Source: Streptomyces sp. NRRL F-5727
GTDB taxonomy: Bacteria > Actinomycetota > Actinomycetes > Streptomycetales > Streptomycetaceae
Direction of reading: 5' to 3'
DNA: 64,000 bases
NCBI RefSeq assembly: GCF_000719555.1
Contig: NZ_JOGX01000004.1
Location: forward strand, 1 to 64,000
Positions within the stretch are counted from its first letter, which is position 1; every line of letters starts with the position of its first letter. This document shows positions 16,655 through 28,109 of this stretch, one piece after another. Below the pieces are notes generated by a model. It was not told the DNA's origin. It did no database searches and was given only the letters and a program-made list of their open reading frames with translations. A program made the translations under genes and the position numbers.

Positions 16655-18236
16655 CGCGGTGGTGATCGGCGCGGGCCCCAACGGGCTCGTGGCCGCGAAC
16701 CTGCTCGCCGACGCGGGATGGAGCGTGGAGGTCCTGGAGGCGCAGGACGTCCCCGGGGGCGCGGTCCGCAGCGACCGCGGCGTCCACCCGGACTACGTCT
16801 CGGACCTGTTCAGCGCCTTCTACCCCCTCGCGGCCGCCTCCCCCCTCCTCGCCGCCCTCGACCTGGGCTCGGAGGGCCTGCGCTGGAGCCGCGCCCCGCG
16901 GGTCCTGGCCCACCCCCTGCCGGACGGCCGCTGCGCCGTGCTCGAACGCGAGGCCCCGGACACCTGCGCGGGGCTCGCCGGGTTCGCGGCCGCCGACGCG
17001 GCCGCCTGGCAGCGCATGTACGACAGCTGGCGCACGCTGGAGCCCGCCCTGATCTCGGCCCTCTTCACCCCCTTCCCACCCGTCCGGGCCGGGCTGCGCC
17101 TGGCGGGCCGGTTCCGGGCCGCCGGCGGGCTGCGGCTGGCCCGCAGCCTGACGCTGCCCGTCCGGCGTCTGGGCGAGGAGGAGTTCCGCGGGGAGGGCGG
17201 CCGGCTGCTGCTGGCGGGCAACGCGCTGCACGCCGACCTGGCTCCGGAGGCGGCGGGCAGCGGCGGCTTCGGCTGGCTGATGTCGATGCTCGGCCAGAGC
17301 CACGGCTTTCCGGTCCCGGTCGGTGGCGCCGGGGCCCTCACGGCGGCCCTGGTGCACCGTCTGCGCCGTCGGGGCGGTGTGCTGCGGTGCGGGGAGCCGG
17401 TCACGTCCGTCGTCGTGCGCGGGGGTACGGCGGTCGGGGTCGTCACCGCGGGCGGGGAAGGCGTCAGGGCTCGGCGGGCCGTGCTGGCCGACACGTCGGC
17501 ACCGGCCCTCTACCGGGACCTCGTGGGCGAGGAGCACCTGTCCGCCCGCCTGCTGAGGGACCTGGAGCGCTTCCAGTGGGACTCGGCCACGTTCAAGGTC
17601 GACTGGGCGCTGACCGGCCCGGTCCCGTGGACCGCGCAGGGGGCCGTCGGGGCGGGCACCGTACACCTGGCCGACGGCGTCGACGGCCTGACCCGGTTCG
17701 CCGCGCAGATCGCCACCGGGCACGTCCCCGACGAACCGTTCGTCCTCTTCGGCCAGATGACCACGGCCGATCCCAGCCGCTCCCCCGCGGGCACGGAGTC
17801 CGCGTGGGCCTACACCCACCTCCCGCAGCACATCACCGCCGACGCCGGCCCCGACGGCGTCACCGGCCGCTGGGACGCCCGTGAGCAGGAGGCCATGGCC
17901 GCGCGCGTCGAGGCACAGGTGGAACGCTTCGCACCCGGCTTCCGCGCCCTGATCGCCGCCCGCCGGATCCTGGCCCCGACCACTCTCCAGCGCATGGACC
18001 AGAACCTCCACAACGGAGCCGTCAACAACGGGACCGCGGCCCTGCACCAGCAGACGGTCTTCCGCCCCGTCCCGGGGACCGGCCGGCCCGAGACCCCCGT
18101 CAGGCACCTCTACCTCGCCTCCGCCGCCGCCCACCCCGGCGGAGGAGTCCACGGCGCGCCCGGTGCGAACGCCGCCCGCGCCGCCCTGCGGCGGCACGGC
18201 CCGCGCACCCCGCTCCACCGTGCCCGACGCGACTGA
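16647..18236 (+). CDS. FAD-dependent phytoene-dehydrogenase-like oxidoreductase
   Basis: Flavoprotein of 529 residues. The N-terminal dinucleotide-binding motif (VIGAGPNGLVAANLLADAG, about 5-23) is followed by an acidic strand end (VEVLEA) and the CrtI-like ARG(D) region (DVPGGAVRSDRGVHPDYVSD). A C-terminal segment (LYLASAAAHPGGGVHGAPG) matches the second FAD-binding motif of this family. It resembles the group of actinobacterial NAD(P)/FAD oxidoreductases distantly related to carotenoid desaturases, but no carotenoid genes are present, so the substrate is open. GTG 16647 overlaps the upstream gene by 8 bases and translation is probably coupled. Confidence 0.85.
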   Translation: MPDAVVIGAGPNGLVAANLLADAGWSVEVLEAQDVPGGAVRSDRGVHPDYVSDLFSAFYPLAAASPLLAALDLGSEGLRWSRAPRVLAHPLPDGRCAVLEREAPDTCAGLAGFAAADAAAWQRMYDSWRTLEPALISALFTPFPPVRAGLRLAGRFRAAGGLRLARSLTLPVRRLGEEEFRGEGGRLLLAGNALHADLAPEAAGSGGFGWLMSMLGQSHGFPVPVGGAGALTAALVHRLRRRGGVLRCGEPVTSVVVRGGTAVGVVTAGGEGVRARRAVLADTSAPALYRDLVGEEHLSARLLRDLERFQWDSATFKVDWALTGPVPWTAQGAVGAGTVHLADGVDGLTRFAAQIATGHVPDEPFVLFGQMTTADPSRSPAGTESAWAYTHLPQHITADAGPDGVTGRWDAREQEAMAARVEAQVERFAPGFRALIAARRILAPTTLQRMDQNLHNGAVNNGTAALHQQTVFRPVPGTGRPETPVRHLYLASAAAHPGGGVHGAPGANAARAALRRHGPRTPLHRARRD

Positions 18237-18314
18237 CGTCCGCCGGCCGCCCCGTACGGGTGGCGGCGGTCACCGGAGGCGTGTCCGCGGTGCCGCACCG
18301 GGTACGCGCCTCCC

Positions 18315-19601
18315 ATGAGCCCCTCCAGGAACGTCGCGCCGTGGACGGACAGCACGCTCGGGCTGCTCGCCCAGGGCTACGCGTGGCTGCCCGACCGGAT
18401 GCGCCACAGCCTCGACGGCAGCGTCCGCTGCCGCCTGCTCGGCCGGCCCGCCGTCGCCCTGCGCGGCCCCGAAGCCGCCGCCTTCTTCTACGACGAGAAG
18501 CACGTCGTGCGGACCGGGGCCCTCCCCGGCCCCGTCCTCGACACGCTGTTCGGCCGAGGTGCCGTCCACACGCTCGACGGTGAGGCACACCGGGTGCGGA
18601 AGGCGCTGTTCGTGGCCCTCCTCACGGAGGACGCCGGCGTCGCCGCGCTGGGCCGGACCGTCGGCCGGCGCTGGCGGGAGGCGATGGCCGCCCGACGGGG
18701 ACAGCACGTCGTGCTCTTCGAGGAGGCCGCCCGTGTCCTCGCCCTCGCCGTCCGGGACTGGGCGGGCGTGCCGCTCTCCGACGAGGCGACCGCCGGGCTG
18801 GCCCGTGACTGCACCGCCATGGTCGACGGATTCGCCGCTCCCGGCCCCCGCCACCTCCGCGCCCGCCGGGCCCGTCGCCGCCAGGAGCGGGCCTTCGCCG
18901 ACCTGGTCACGGAGGCGCGCCGGACCCCGGAGGCGGACACCGGGGGTTCGGTGCTGCAGACGGTGGCCTGGCACCGGGACCGGGACGGGGCGCTCCTCTC
19001 CCCCGCGACCGCCGCGGTCGAGATGCTGAACATCATCCGGCCCACCGTCGCCATCGCCTGGTTCGCCGCCTTCGCGGCCCATGCCCTGCACCGGTGGCCC
19101 GCCCATCGCGACCTGCTGCGCGCCGACGCCTCCGGCGCGCACGCCGAAGCGTTCGCGCACGAGGTGCGCCGCTTCTACCCGTTCGCCCCGTTCGTGGGAG
19201 GGCTCGCGGCACAGGACCTGACGTGGCGCGGTGAGGGCATCCCCCGGGACACCCTGGTCCTGCTCGACCTGTACGGCCAGAACCACGATCCGGTCCTGTG
19301 GGAGCACCCGTACCGATTCGATCCGCACCGGTTCACCAGCCCCGGCCGGCCGCGGAACCCGCTGGACGTCCTCGTCCCCCAGGGGGGCGGGGACGCGTCC
19401 CGCGGCCATCGGTGCCCGGGCGAGGACATCACCGTCACGGTGCTCGCGGTCCTCGCGACGGAACTCGCACGGCTCGACTACGACGTCCCCGAGCAGGACC
19501 TCGCCATCCCGCTGTGCCGCGTCCCCACCCTCCCCGGCAACGGTGTCGAGCTGCGTGTGCGGGGGCATGGCGGGCCCCCTGCGGGTAGGCGCGGTGCATG
19601 A
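18315..19601 (+). CDS. CYP152-type cytochrome P450 (H2O2-driven fatty-acid peroxygenase or decarboxylase)
   Basis: P450 of 428 residues with the heme-binding Cys367 in GHRCPGED. In place of the usual acid-threonine pair of helix I it has R242-P243 (NIIRPTVAIAW), the hallmark of CYP152 enzymes, in which the substrate carboxylate pairs with Arg and H2O2 serves as oxidant. Residues F79 and H85 (TLFG...AVHTLDG) match, from memory, the F79-H85-Arg triad of OleT, which decarboxylates fatty acids to terminal alkenes; BS-beta has Gln at 85. Alpha- or beta-hydroxylation remains possible. ATG 18315 has no clear ribosome site. The gene overlaps the SDR by ATGA at its end and follows the FAD oxidoreductase by 78 bases. 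Confidence 0.85.
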   Translation: MSPSRNVAPWTDSTLGLLAQGYAWLPDRMRHSLDGSVRCRLLGRPAVALRGPEAAAFFYDEKHVVRTGALPGPVLDTLFGRGAVHTLDGEAHRVRKALFVALLTEDAGVAALGRTVGRRWREAMAARRGQHVVLFEEAARVLALAVRDWAGVPLSDEATAGLARDCTAMVDGFAAPGPRHLRARRARRRQERAFADLVTEARRTPEADTGGSVLQTVAWHRDRDGALLSPATAAVEMLNIIRPTVAIAWFAAFAAHALHRWPAHRDLLRADASGAHAEAFAHEVRRFYPFAPFVGGLAAQDLTWRGEGIPRDTLVLLDLYGQNHDPVLWEHPYRFDPHRFTSPGRPRNPLDVLVPQGGGDASRGHRCPGEDITVTVLAVLATELARLDYDVPEQDLAIPLCRVPTLPGNGVELRVRGHGGPPAGRRGA

Positions 19602-20398
19602 CCCAGAACCGAGAACTCGCGATCGTGACGGGCGCGTCGAGTGGCATCGGGTTCGAGCTCGCCCGGCAGCTCGCCGAGCGGGGCTTCGACCTGATCGTGA
19701 ACTCGGCCGACGAGGAACGGCTGCGGCCCGCGGCGGAGGAGATCAGCCGACGCACCGGAGCGCACGTGCAGCCGGTCCGGGCCGACCTGCGCAGCTACGC
19801 GGAGGCGGAGCGTCTCGTGGCGGCGGTGGCCGCCACCGGGCGTCCGGTGGCGGTCGCGGTGCTCAACGCCGGCGTCGGGGAGGGCGGGGCCTTCCTCGAC
19901 ACCGAGCTGGAGGACGAGTTCGAGATCATCGATCTGAACGTCCGCTCCACGGTGCACCTGGCCAAGCGGCTGCTGCGGTCGATGGCCGCGGCGGGCGAGG
20001 GACGGGTGTTGATCACCTCGTCCGTCGCCTCCGCCATGCCGGGCCCGTTCCACTCCGTGTACAACGCGTCGAAGTCGTTCCTGCAGTCCTTCTCCCAGGC
20101 GTTGCAGAACGAGCTCAAGGACACGCCGCTGACGGTGACCGCCTTGATGCCCGGCCCCACCGAGACCGACTGCTTCCACCGCGCCGACATGGACGACACC
20201 AAGGTCGGCCGGAGCCGGAAGGCCGATCCCGCCCAGGTGGCCGCGCAGGGTCTCGACGCCCTCTTCGCCGGCAGGGACAAGGTCGTCGCCGGCTCGCTGA
20301 AGACCAAGGCGCAGGCGCTGGCCAACAAGGTGCTGCCCGACAGCGTCAAGGCAGCGGTCCACCGCCGCATGGCCGAACCCGGATCCGCGGACCGCTGA
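19598..20398 (+). CDS. Short-chain dehydrogenase/reductase
   Basis: Classical SDR of 266 residues. The cofactor loop TGASSGIG (about 11-18), the NAG motif (VLNAG), the catalytic Ser in ITSSVAS and the YNASK pair (Tyr, Lys) are all visible. It uses NAD(P)(H) to oxidise or reduce a hydroxyl/keto group. It starts inside the P450 stop (ATGA, 4-base overlap), so the two are made together. The SDR may act on the hydroxylated product of the P450, which is inference. Confidence 0.9.
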   Translation: MTQNRELAIVTGASSGIGFELARQLAERGFDLIVNSADEERLRPAAEEISRRTGAHVQPVRADLRSYAEAERLVAAVAATGRPVAVAVLNAGVGEGGAFLDTELEDEFEIIDLNVRSTVHLAKRLLRSMAAAGEGRVLITSSVASAMPGPFHSVYNASKSFLQSFSQALQNELKDTPLTVTALMPGPTETDCFHRADMDDTKVGRSRKADPAQVAAQGLDALFAGRDKVVAGSLKTKAQALANKVLPDSVKAAVHRRMAEPGSADR

Positions 20399-20426
20399 AG
20401 CGTCTCGCGGCCTGCCGCGGCGCGCG

Positions 20427-21050
20427 TCAGGCGCCGGCCACCAGCATGCCGCCCATCGTCAGCATGGTCGCCGCGACCAGGCCGTCCAGGACGCGCCATG
20501 CCTTCGGGCGGGACAGGATGCCGCTGAGGAGCCGGGCGCCGAAGCCCAGGGCGAAGAACCAGGTCAGGCTGGCCAGGGCCGCGCCGACGCCGAAGGCCCA
20601 GCGCAGGTCGCCGCGGTCGGAGGCGAGCGAGCCCAGGAGCAGGACGGTGTCGAGGTACACGTGCGGGTTCAGCCACGTCATCGCCAGGCAGGTGAGGACG
20701 GCCCGGCGGGCCGAGCCGGCGTCGGGGCCGCCGGCGGTGAGGGCGGCGGAGGCGTCGGGGCGCAGGACGCGCCGGGCGGCGAGGAAGCCGTAGGCGAGCA
20801 GGAACGCCCCGCCGGCCAGGCCCACGACGGTCAGCGCGGCCGGCCACGCCGTGACGACCGCGCCGACGCCGGCCACGCCGAGGGCGATCAGGACCGCGTC
20901 CGAGACGGCGCAGATCGCGACCACGGCGAGGACCGCGTGGCGGCGGGCGCCCTGGCGCAGGACGAAGGCGTTCTGGGCGCCGATGGCGACGATGAGGGAG
21001 AGTCCGGTTCCGAAACCGGCGAGTACGGCGGCGAGGAGGCTGCTGGTCAT
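20427..21050 (-). CDS. LysE/ArgO-family amino-acid exporter
   Basis: Membrane protein of 207 residues, about six hydrophobic helices, with the family signature near the N-terminus (GLSLIVAIGAQNAFVLRQG) and TWLNPHVYLDTVLLLG in the middle. Members export lysine or arginine when the cytoplasmic level is too high. It is divergent from a LysG/ArgP-type regulator across a 69-base gap with a dyad, the standard arrangement for this pair. Which amino acid it exports cannot be told from sequence. Confidence 0.92.
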   Translation of the reverse strand: MTSSLLAAVLAGFGTGLSLIVAIGAQNAFVLRQGARRHAVLAVVAICAVSDAVLIALGVAGVGAVVTAWPAALTVVGLAGGAFLLAYGFLAARRVLRPDASAALTAGGPDAGSARRAVLTCLAMTWLNPHVYLDTVLLLGSLASDRGDLRWAFGVGAALASLTWFFALGFGARLLSGILSRPKAWRVLDGLVAATMLTMGGMLVAGA

Positions 21051-21081
21051 GAATGCGACCGTAGGAACCGTCAGCCGATGA

Positions 21082-21117
21082 GTACAGCTAAAGATTCTTA
21101 GGTACCCTTAGCCGTAC
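21082..21117. promoter_or_regulatory. LysR-type operator between exporter and regulator
   Basis: GTACAGCTAA (21082-21091) and TTAGCCGTAC (21108-21117) form a 10-bp inverted repeat with one mismatch and a 16-base spacer, in an unusually A/T-rich stretch. The right arm ends 2 bases before the regulator ATG (21120), which has no ribosome site, so the regulator may be translated leaderless and repress itself. Confidence 0.65.
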
Positions 21118-21119
21118 TT

Positions 21120-22049
21120 ATGGATGAGCTTCCCCTGGACCAGGTGCGGACACTGCTCGCGGTGGTCGACGAGGGCACCTTCGACGCCGCGGCCGCGGCC
21201 CTGCACGTGACGCCGTCCGCCGTCAGCCAGCGCGTCAAGGCGTTGGAGCAGCGCACCGGCCGGGTGCTGCTGATGCGCACCAAGCCGGTGCGTCCCACCG
21301 AGTCCGGCGAGGTGGTGGTGCGGTTCGCCCGCCAGCTGGCCCGGCTGGAGCGGGACGCGCGCGCCGAGCTGGGCCTGGCGGCCGAGCCCGGGCCGGTCCG
21401 GGTGCCGATCGCGGTGAACGCCGACTCGCTGGCCACCTGGTTCCTGCCCGCGCTGACCCGGGTGCCGCAGGATCCGCCGATCTGTTTCGAGCTCCACCGC
21501 GAGGACGAGGCCCACACCACCGCCCTGCTGCGCGAGGGGCAGGTGATGGCGGCCGTCACGTCGTCCCCCGACCCGGTGGCCGGCTGCACGGTACGGCGGC
21601 TCGGCCTGGCCCGCTACCGGGCGGCGGCCACGCCCGGGTTCGCCGCCGCCCATCTCGCCGGGCCCCTGCCGGAGGCGCTGCGCGAGGCGCCGACGGTGGT
21701 CTTCGACCGGCGTGACCGCCTGCAGGACGCCTTCGTGCAGTCGCTCACCGGGGGCCGGTGGGGCGCGGGGCCCGTGCGCCATCTGGTGCCGACCTCCGAC
21801 GGGTTCCGGGACGCGGTGGCGTTCGGCCTCGGCTGGGGCATGGTGCCCGAGCCGCAGGCGGAGCCGCTGTTGCGCTCGGGGCGGCTGGTGGAGCTGGCGC
21901 CGGGGCGGCCCATGGACGTCCCGCTGTACTGGCAGCAGTGGAAGCTCGACTCGCCCGCCCTGTCCACCGTGGCCGAGGTGGTGGCGACGGCCGCCGCGGA
22001 GGCGCTGCTGACCGGTCGGGCGAGCGGCGCGCCCGCCGGCCCGGTGTGA
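21120..22049 (+). CDS. LysR-family regulator of the LysG/ArgP type
   Basis: Regulator of 309 residues. The N-terminal winged helix-turn-helix (LDQVRTLLAVVDEGTFDAAA ... VTPSAVSQRVKALEQRTGR) and the type-2 periplasmic-fold effector domain are intact. The sequence RTKPVRPTESGEVVVRFARQ is typical of the LysG/ArgP (IciA) subgroup that senses lysine or arginine and activates the adjacent exporter gene. It is divergent from the LysE-type gene. The ATG has no Shine-Dalgarno sequence, so translation may be leaderless. Confidence 0.92.
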   Translation: MDELPLDQVRTLLAVVDEGTFDAAAAALHVTPSAVSQRVKALEQRTGRVLLMRTKPVRPTESGEVVVRFARQLARLERDARAELGLAAEPGPVRVPIAVNADSLATWFLPALTRVPQDPPICFELHREDEAHTTALLREGQVMAAVTSSPDPVAGCTVRRLGLARYRAAATPGFAAAHLAGPLPEALREAPTVVFDRRDRLQDAFVQSLTGGRWGAGPVRHLVPTSDGFRDAVAFGLGWGMVPEPQAEPLLRSGRLVELAPGRPMDVPLYWQQWKLDSPALSTVAEVVATAAAEALLTGRASGAPAGPV

Positions 22050-22126
22050 CGGGTCGCCTCGTCCTTCCCCCGGGCCGCGGACCATACTGGTCAGGCCCTG
22101 ATCGCCATCGCCCACCGAACGGTTCC

Positions 22127-23320
22127 ATGGCCAAGAACACGACCTCATCGACCACCGTCCCCGACACCGCCTGGGTCGGGCGCGGGCGTCACCTCGGGCC
22201 CGAGCCCGAGCAGGACGTCCGGCGCAACCTGATCGCCCTCAAGGCGGCCCGGGTGATCGACGACTTCCTGGATCTCGACCCCGTCGAGGCGGCGCGCTCC
22301 ACCGACCTGTACCCCCGGGACGAGTCCGCCGACCCCGGCCCCTCCGCCCGCCGCCTCTTCGAGGCCCGCTGGCGCGTGGCCGACGACGTGACGGTGCGGG
22401 CCCAACTGACCACGTACCAGCCGGAGTCCCGCGCCATGAAGCGCGAGGGCGTCCTCTGGGTCCTCGCCGCCGAGGCCGAGCGGGCGTGGGAGGCGAGCTG
22501 GCCCTCGCCGGCCACCGTCTTCTGGCCCGACAGCGACCAGGTCGCGTGGGACCACGAGACGGTCCCGGGTGTGCGGCTGCGGACGCCGAACCACCTGCCG
22601 AAGGACGACGACGACCTGCGGCGCCTGCTGCGGGCCTGCATCCGGCAGAGCTGGTTCATCCACGTCGTGGTGCACGAGGCGATGACGCCGGACGCGCTGG
22701 GCCGCCGGCCGGTCACGGCGTTCCTGCCGCCCGGCCTGCGCCACCGGGTGGTCGAGCACCGGGCCACGCCCGAACAGGCCCTGATCGCCGACTTCGTGAT
22801 GAGGCGTGAGCTGGGTGTGGGGCTGCCGCGCGGCGGCGCCGTCGTCCTGCCCCCGGCACCGCGCCCGCCGGAGGACGACGAGGAGCGCTTCACGGTGCGC
22901 AACGTGTTCCTGGACGGTACGGAGCCGACCGAACTCATCCGCAAGATCGAGGAGTTCGCCGCCCTGCCCCAGCCGATGCCGGCCGAGGCCGAGCAGGCCC
23001 TGACGCGGCTGCGCCAGGGCTGGCACCTGCTCACCCCGGCCGAGGAACTGGCGCACGCGCAGGCCATGGTCACCCGGTACGCCAAGGCGCTCGAGGCCAT
23101 GACCACGTCCTGCGACGCGTACCGGGAGGCCGCCGAGGCGGCGCTGGAAGCCCTCGCCGCGGCGAACGGCGGCGAGGGCCCCGTCCGGACGGCACCGCCC
23201 GCGGCGACCAGGCAGGACGACTCGCCCTGGAAGAGCTTCGGAAAGGCGTTCGCCCGCTTCCGCGGCCCGAACGGCCCGGCGCCGGAGACGGAGGTCGGGC
23301 AGCCGCCGCCCGGCCGGTGA
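22127..23320 (+). CDS. Protein of unknown function
   Basis: Soluble, acidic protein of 397 residues that I do not recognise. It has no signal peptide or membrane segment. The first third is highly charged (DLDPVEAARSTDLYPRDE). A middle part includes IRQSWFIHVVVHEAM and RPVTAFLPPGLRHRVVEHRATPE. After an acidic Pro-rich hinge (about 245) comes a helical region (about 270-350, PAEAEQALTRLRQGWHLLTPAEE), and the C-terminus is low-complexity. Third-position GC is high and uniform, which supports real coding. Start ATG 22127 has a weak ribosome site. A small dyad, GACCA-TAC-TGGTC (22080-22092), lies 35 bases before the start and may be an operator. It stands alone between the lysG-like gene and the convergent xdh operon. 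Confidence 0.65.
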   Translation: MAKNTTSSTTVPDTAWVGRGRHLGPEPEQDVRRNLIALKAARVIDDFLDLDPVEAARSTDLYPRDESADPGPSARRLFEARWRVADDVTVRAQLTTYQPESRAMKREGVLWVLAAEAERAWEASWPSPATVFWPDSDQVAWDHETVPGVRLRTPNHLPKDDDDLRRLLRACIRQSWFIHVVVHEAMTPDALGRRPVTAFLPPGLRHRVVEHRATPEQALIADFVMRRELGVGLPRGGAVVLPPAPRPPEDDEERFTVRNVFLDGTEPTELIRKIEEFAALPQPMPAEAEQALTRLRQGWHLLTPAEELAHAQAMVTRYAKALEAMTTSCDAYREAAEAALEALAAANGGEGPVRTAPPAATRQDDSPWKSFGKAFARFRGPNGPAPETEVGQPPPGR

Positions 23321-23459
23321 GACGCGGCTGCGGGACGACCACGAGGTCGCGGGCCACGACCCGGCTGGCCCGGCGCGCCGGCGTCGGCCGGCCCGCGAGG
23401 TCGTCCTGCCGTGACGGCGCCGACGTACGGGACGTCCGGCCGGCGGGCACGTCCGACCG

Positions 23460-24269
23460 TCAGGTGGCCTCCGTCTCGAAGGTGCGGAGCAGGTCGGCGG
23501 CGACGCTCACGGCGATGGTCGCGGGTTCCTTGCCGGTGATGTCGGGCAGTCCGATCGGCGTCTTGATCCGGTCGACGGTGGCCTCGTCGTGGCCCCCCTC
23601 CGTGAGGAGACGGGCGCGGAACCGCGCCCACTTGGCCGCCGACCCGATCAGGCCGATGGAGCCGAGGTGCGGTGTGCGCAGGGCCGCGTCGCACAGGGCG
23701 GCGTCCTCCGCGTGGTCGTGCGTCATGATCAGGACGTGCGTGCCCTGCGGGAGTTCCGCGAGGACCTCCTCGGGCAGCAGGGGCGTGTGGTGCACCCGTA
23801 TCCGCGCGACGGCGTCCGTGAGGGCGGCGAGCCGCTCCTCGGCGAGGACGTCCTCCCGGCTGTCGACCAGATGGAGGTCGAGGTCCTGACGCGCCAGGAT
23901 CCGCGCCAGTTCCGTCCCGACGTGTCCGACGCCGAAGACGGCCACCGCCCGTACCACCGGGAGGGGTTCGAGCAGCACCGACACCGTGCCGCCGCAGCAC
24001 TGGACGCCGTGCCGGTTGGTCACCTTGTCGTTCAGGGCGAAGTCGAGCAGCTCCGGTTCGGAGGCGGACGCGGCCATCAGCTCCCGGGCCCGGTCGACGG
24101 CGACGGCCTCGACGTTGCCGCCGCCGATCGAGCCCCACGTACCGGTCGGACCCACGACGAGTTTCGCGCCGGCCTTGCGGGGGGCGTGGCCGCGCACGGT
24201 CGCGACGGTCACGAGCACGCCGGGCTCCCGGCGTGCTCGCAGCCCCGCGACCGCGGTGACCCAGGTCAT
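23460..24269 (-). CDS. xdhC: Xanthine dehydrogenase maturation protein XdhC
   Basis: XdhC/CoxI family, 269 residues. This protein binds the molybdenum cofactor, helps sulfurate it and inserts it into xanthine dehydrogenase. Seen here are GHAPRKAGAKLVVGPTG and the IGGGNVEAVAVDRA region at the N-terminus, the CCGG cluster (QCCGGTVSVLLEP) and a Rossmann-like C-terminal domain (VFGVGHVGTELARILA). ATG 24269 lies one base after the xdhB stop (TGACATG), so translation is probably by re-initiation; an upstream GTG at 24278 in frame overlaps xdhB. It is last in xdhA-xdhB-xdhC. Confidence 0.9.
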   Translation of the reverse strand: MTWVTAVAGLRARREPGVLVTVATVRGHAPRKAGAKLVVGPTGTWGSIGGGNVEAVAVDRARELMAASASEPELLDFALNDKVTNRHGVQCCGGTVSVLLEPLPVVRAVAVFGVGHVGTELARILARQDLDLHLVDSREDVLAEERLAALTDAVARIRVHHTPLLPEEVLAELPQGTHVLIMTHDHAEDAALCDAALRTPHLGSIGLIGSAAKWARFRARLLTEGGHDEATVDRIKTPIGLPDITGKEPATIAVSVAADLLRTFETEAT

Positions 24270-24270
24270 G

Positions 24271-26642
<2,372 letters not shown>

Positions 26643-26646
<4 letters not shown>

Positions 26647-28109
26647 GACGACACCGCCTCGGTGGCTCGCGCGTACAGCTTTCTCAGGCTCTGGCCGAGC
26701 ATCTCGGCGCGGTAGGCGGCGCTCGCGCGATGGTCGTCCAGGGGGGTGCCCTCGGTCCGCAGCACCCGGGCCGCGGCCTCGACGGTCTCCGCCGTCCACG
26801 GCTCGCCCTCCAGGGCCGCCTCGGCGGCGAGGGCGCGGATCGGGGTGGCCGCCACGCCGCCCAGGCCGATGCGGGCCTTGCGGACGGTCCCGTCCACGAT
26901 GTCGAGGGCGAAGGCGACGGCCACGCTGGAGATGTCGTCGAAGCGCCGCTTGGCGATCTTGTGGAAGGCGGTGACCGGCGACAGGGGCAGCGGGACGCGG
27001 ACCGCGCGGATCAGCTCGCCGGGCCGGCGCACGCTCTGCCGGTAGCCGGTGAAGTACTCCGCCAGCGGGACCTCGCGCTCGCCGTCGGCGTCGGCGAGCA
27101 GCACCGACGCCTCCAGCGCGAGCAGGGCCGGCGGGCTGTCGCCGATGGGGGATCCGGTCCCCAGGTTGCCGCCGAGGGTCGCGCCGTTGCGGATCAGCCG
27201 GGACGCGAACTGCGGGAGGAGCGCGGCGAGGAGGGGTACGGCTCCGCCGAGGCGGCGTTCGATCTCGGTGAGCGTCAGTGCCGCCCCGATCTCGATGTGG
27301 TCGGACGCGACCCGAAGCTCGCGGAGTTCGGGCAGCCGGTCGACGGCGACGACGCAGTCCGCCCGCCGGGACCGGATGTTGACCTCGACGCCCCAGTCGG
27401 TCGAGCCGGCGACCACCACCGCGTCGGGGCGCTCGCGCAGCAGCCGCAGGGTCTCGTCCAGGGTGCTCTTCCGCAGGTACGTGCTGCCGTCCCGGGTGTA
27501 CGTGGTGGCCACCGGTTCCGGCGGGGACTGCTCCCGGCGCCGGGCCAGGGGGTCGTCCTCGGCGGGCGTGCCGACGGCGAACGCGGCGTCGCGGATGGGG
27601 CGGTAGCCGGTGCACCGGCACAGGTTGCCGCTCAGCGCGTGGAGGTCGAAACCGTTGGGACCGTGCTCGGGGTCGCCGCCGGGGCCGGCCGGGTCCGCGT
27701 GCGGCCGGCGGTCGGGGCGGTAGTACTCGGCGGCCATGCTGCAGACGAAACCCGGTGTGCAGTAGCCGCACTGGGAGCCGCCGCGGGCCGCCATCTCCGC
27801 CTGCACCGGGTGCAGCGCGCAGGTGTCGCCGACGCCGGTGGTGGGGGCGAGCCCTTCGGAGGTGACGACCTCCTGTCCGTCGAGCGACGCGGCCGGGAGG
27901 AGGCAGGCGTTGACGGCCACCCAGTCGGTGGCCTCGTGCGTCCCCGGCCGGGCGACCAGGACCGCGCAGGCGCCGCACTCGCCTTCGGCGCAGCCCTCCT
28001 TGGTGCCGGTGAGACCGCGCTCGCGCAGGAGGTCCAGCAGGGAGGTGTGGGGGGCGGCAGGTGCGATCGGGGTGTCCTGCCCGTTGACCGTGATCCGTGC
28101 CGCTGTCAC
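26643..28109 (-). CDS. xdhA: Xanthine dehydrogenase small subunit (2Fe-2S plus FAD)
   Basis: Fused small subunit of 488 residues that moves electrons from the molybdenum centre to NAD+. The first iron-sulfur site is a plant-ferredoxin type (CAEGECGAC), and the second is the helical one (CGYCTPGFV ... CRCTGY, about 85-150). The FAD domain follows, with VVAGSTDWGVEV and RNGATLGGNLGTGSPIGDSPP. GTG 28109 was chosen because GAGGA lies 6-7 bases upstream and the ferredoxin domain begins right after it (ARITVNGQD). It is the first gene of the operon; a separate 25-codon peptide gene lies 200 bases upstream in the same direction. Confidence 0.93.

Noticed and set aside
18315..19601. P450 as an ordinary ferredoxin-dependent monooxygenase
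   Set aside because: It lacks the helix I acid-threonine pair and has the Arg-Pro of CYP152; no ferredoxin or ferredoxin reductase gene is adjacent.
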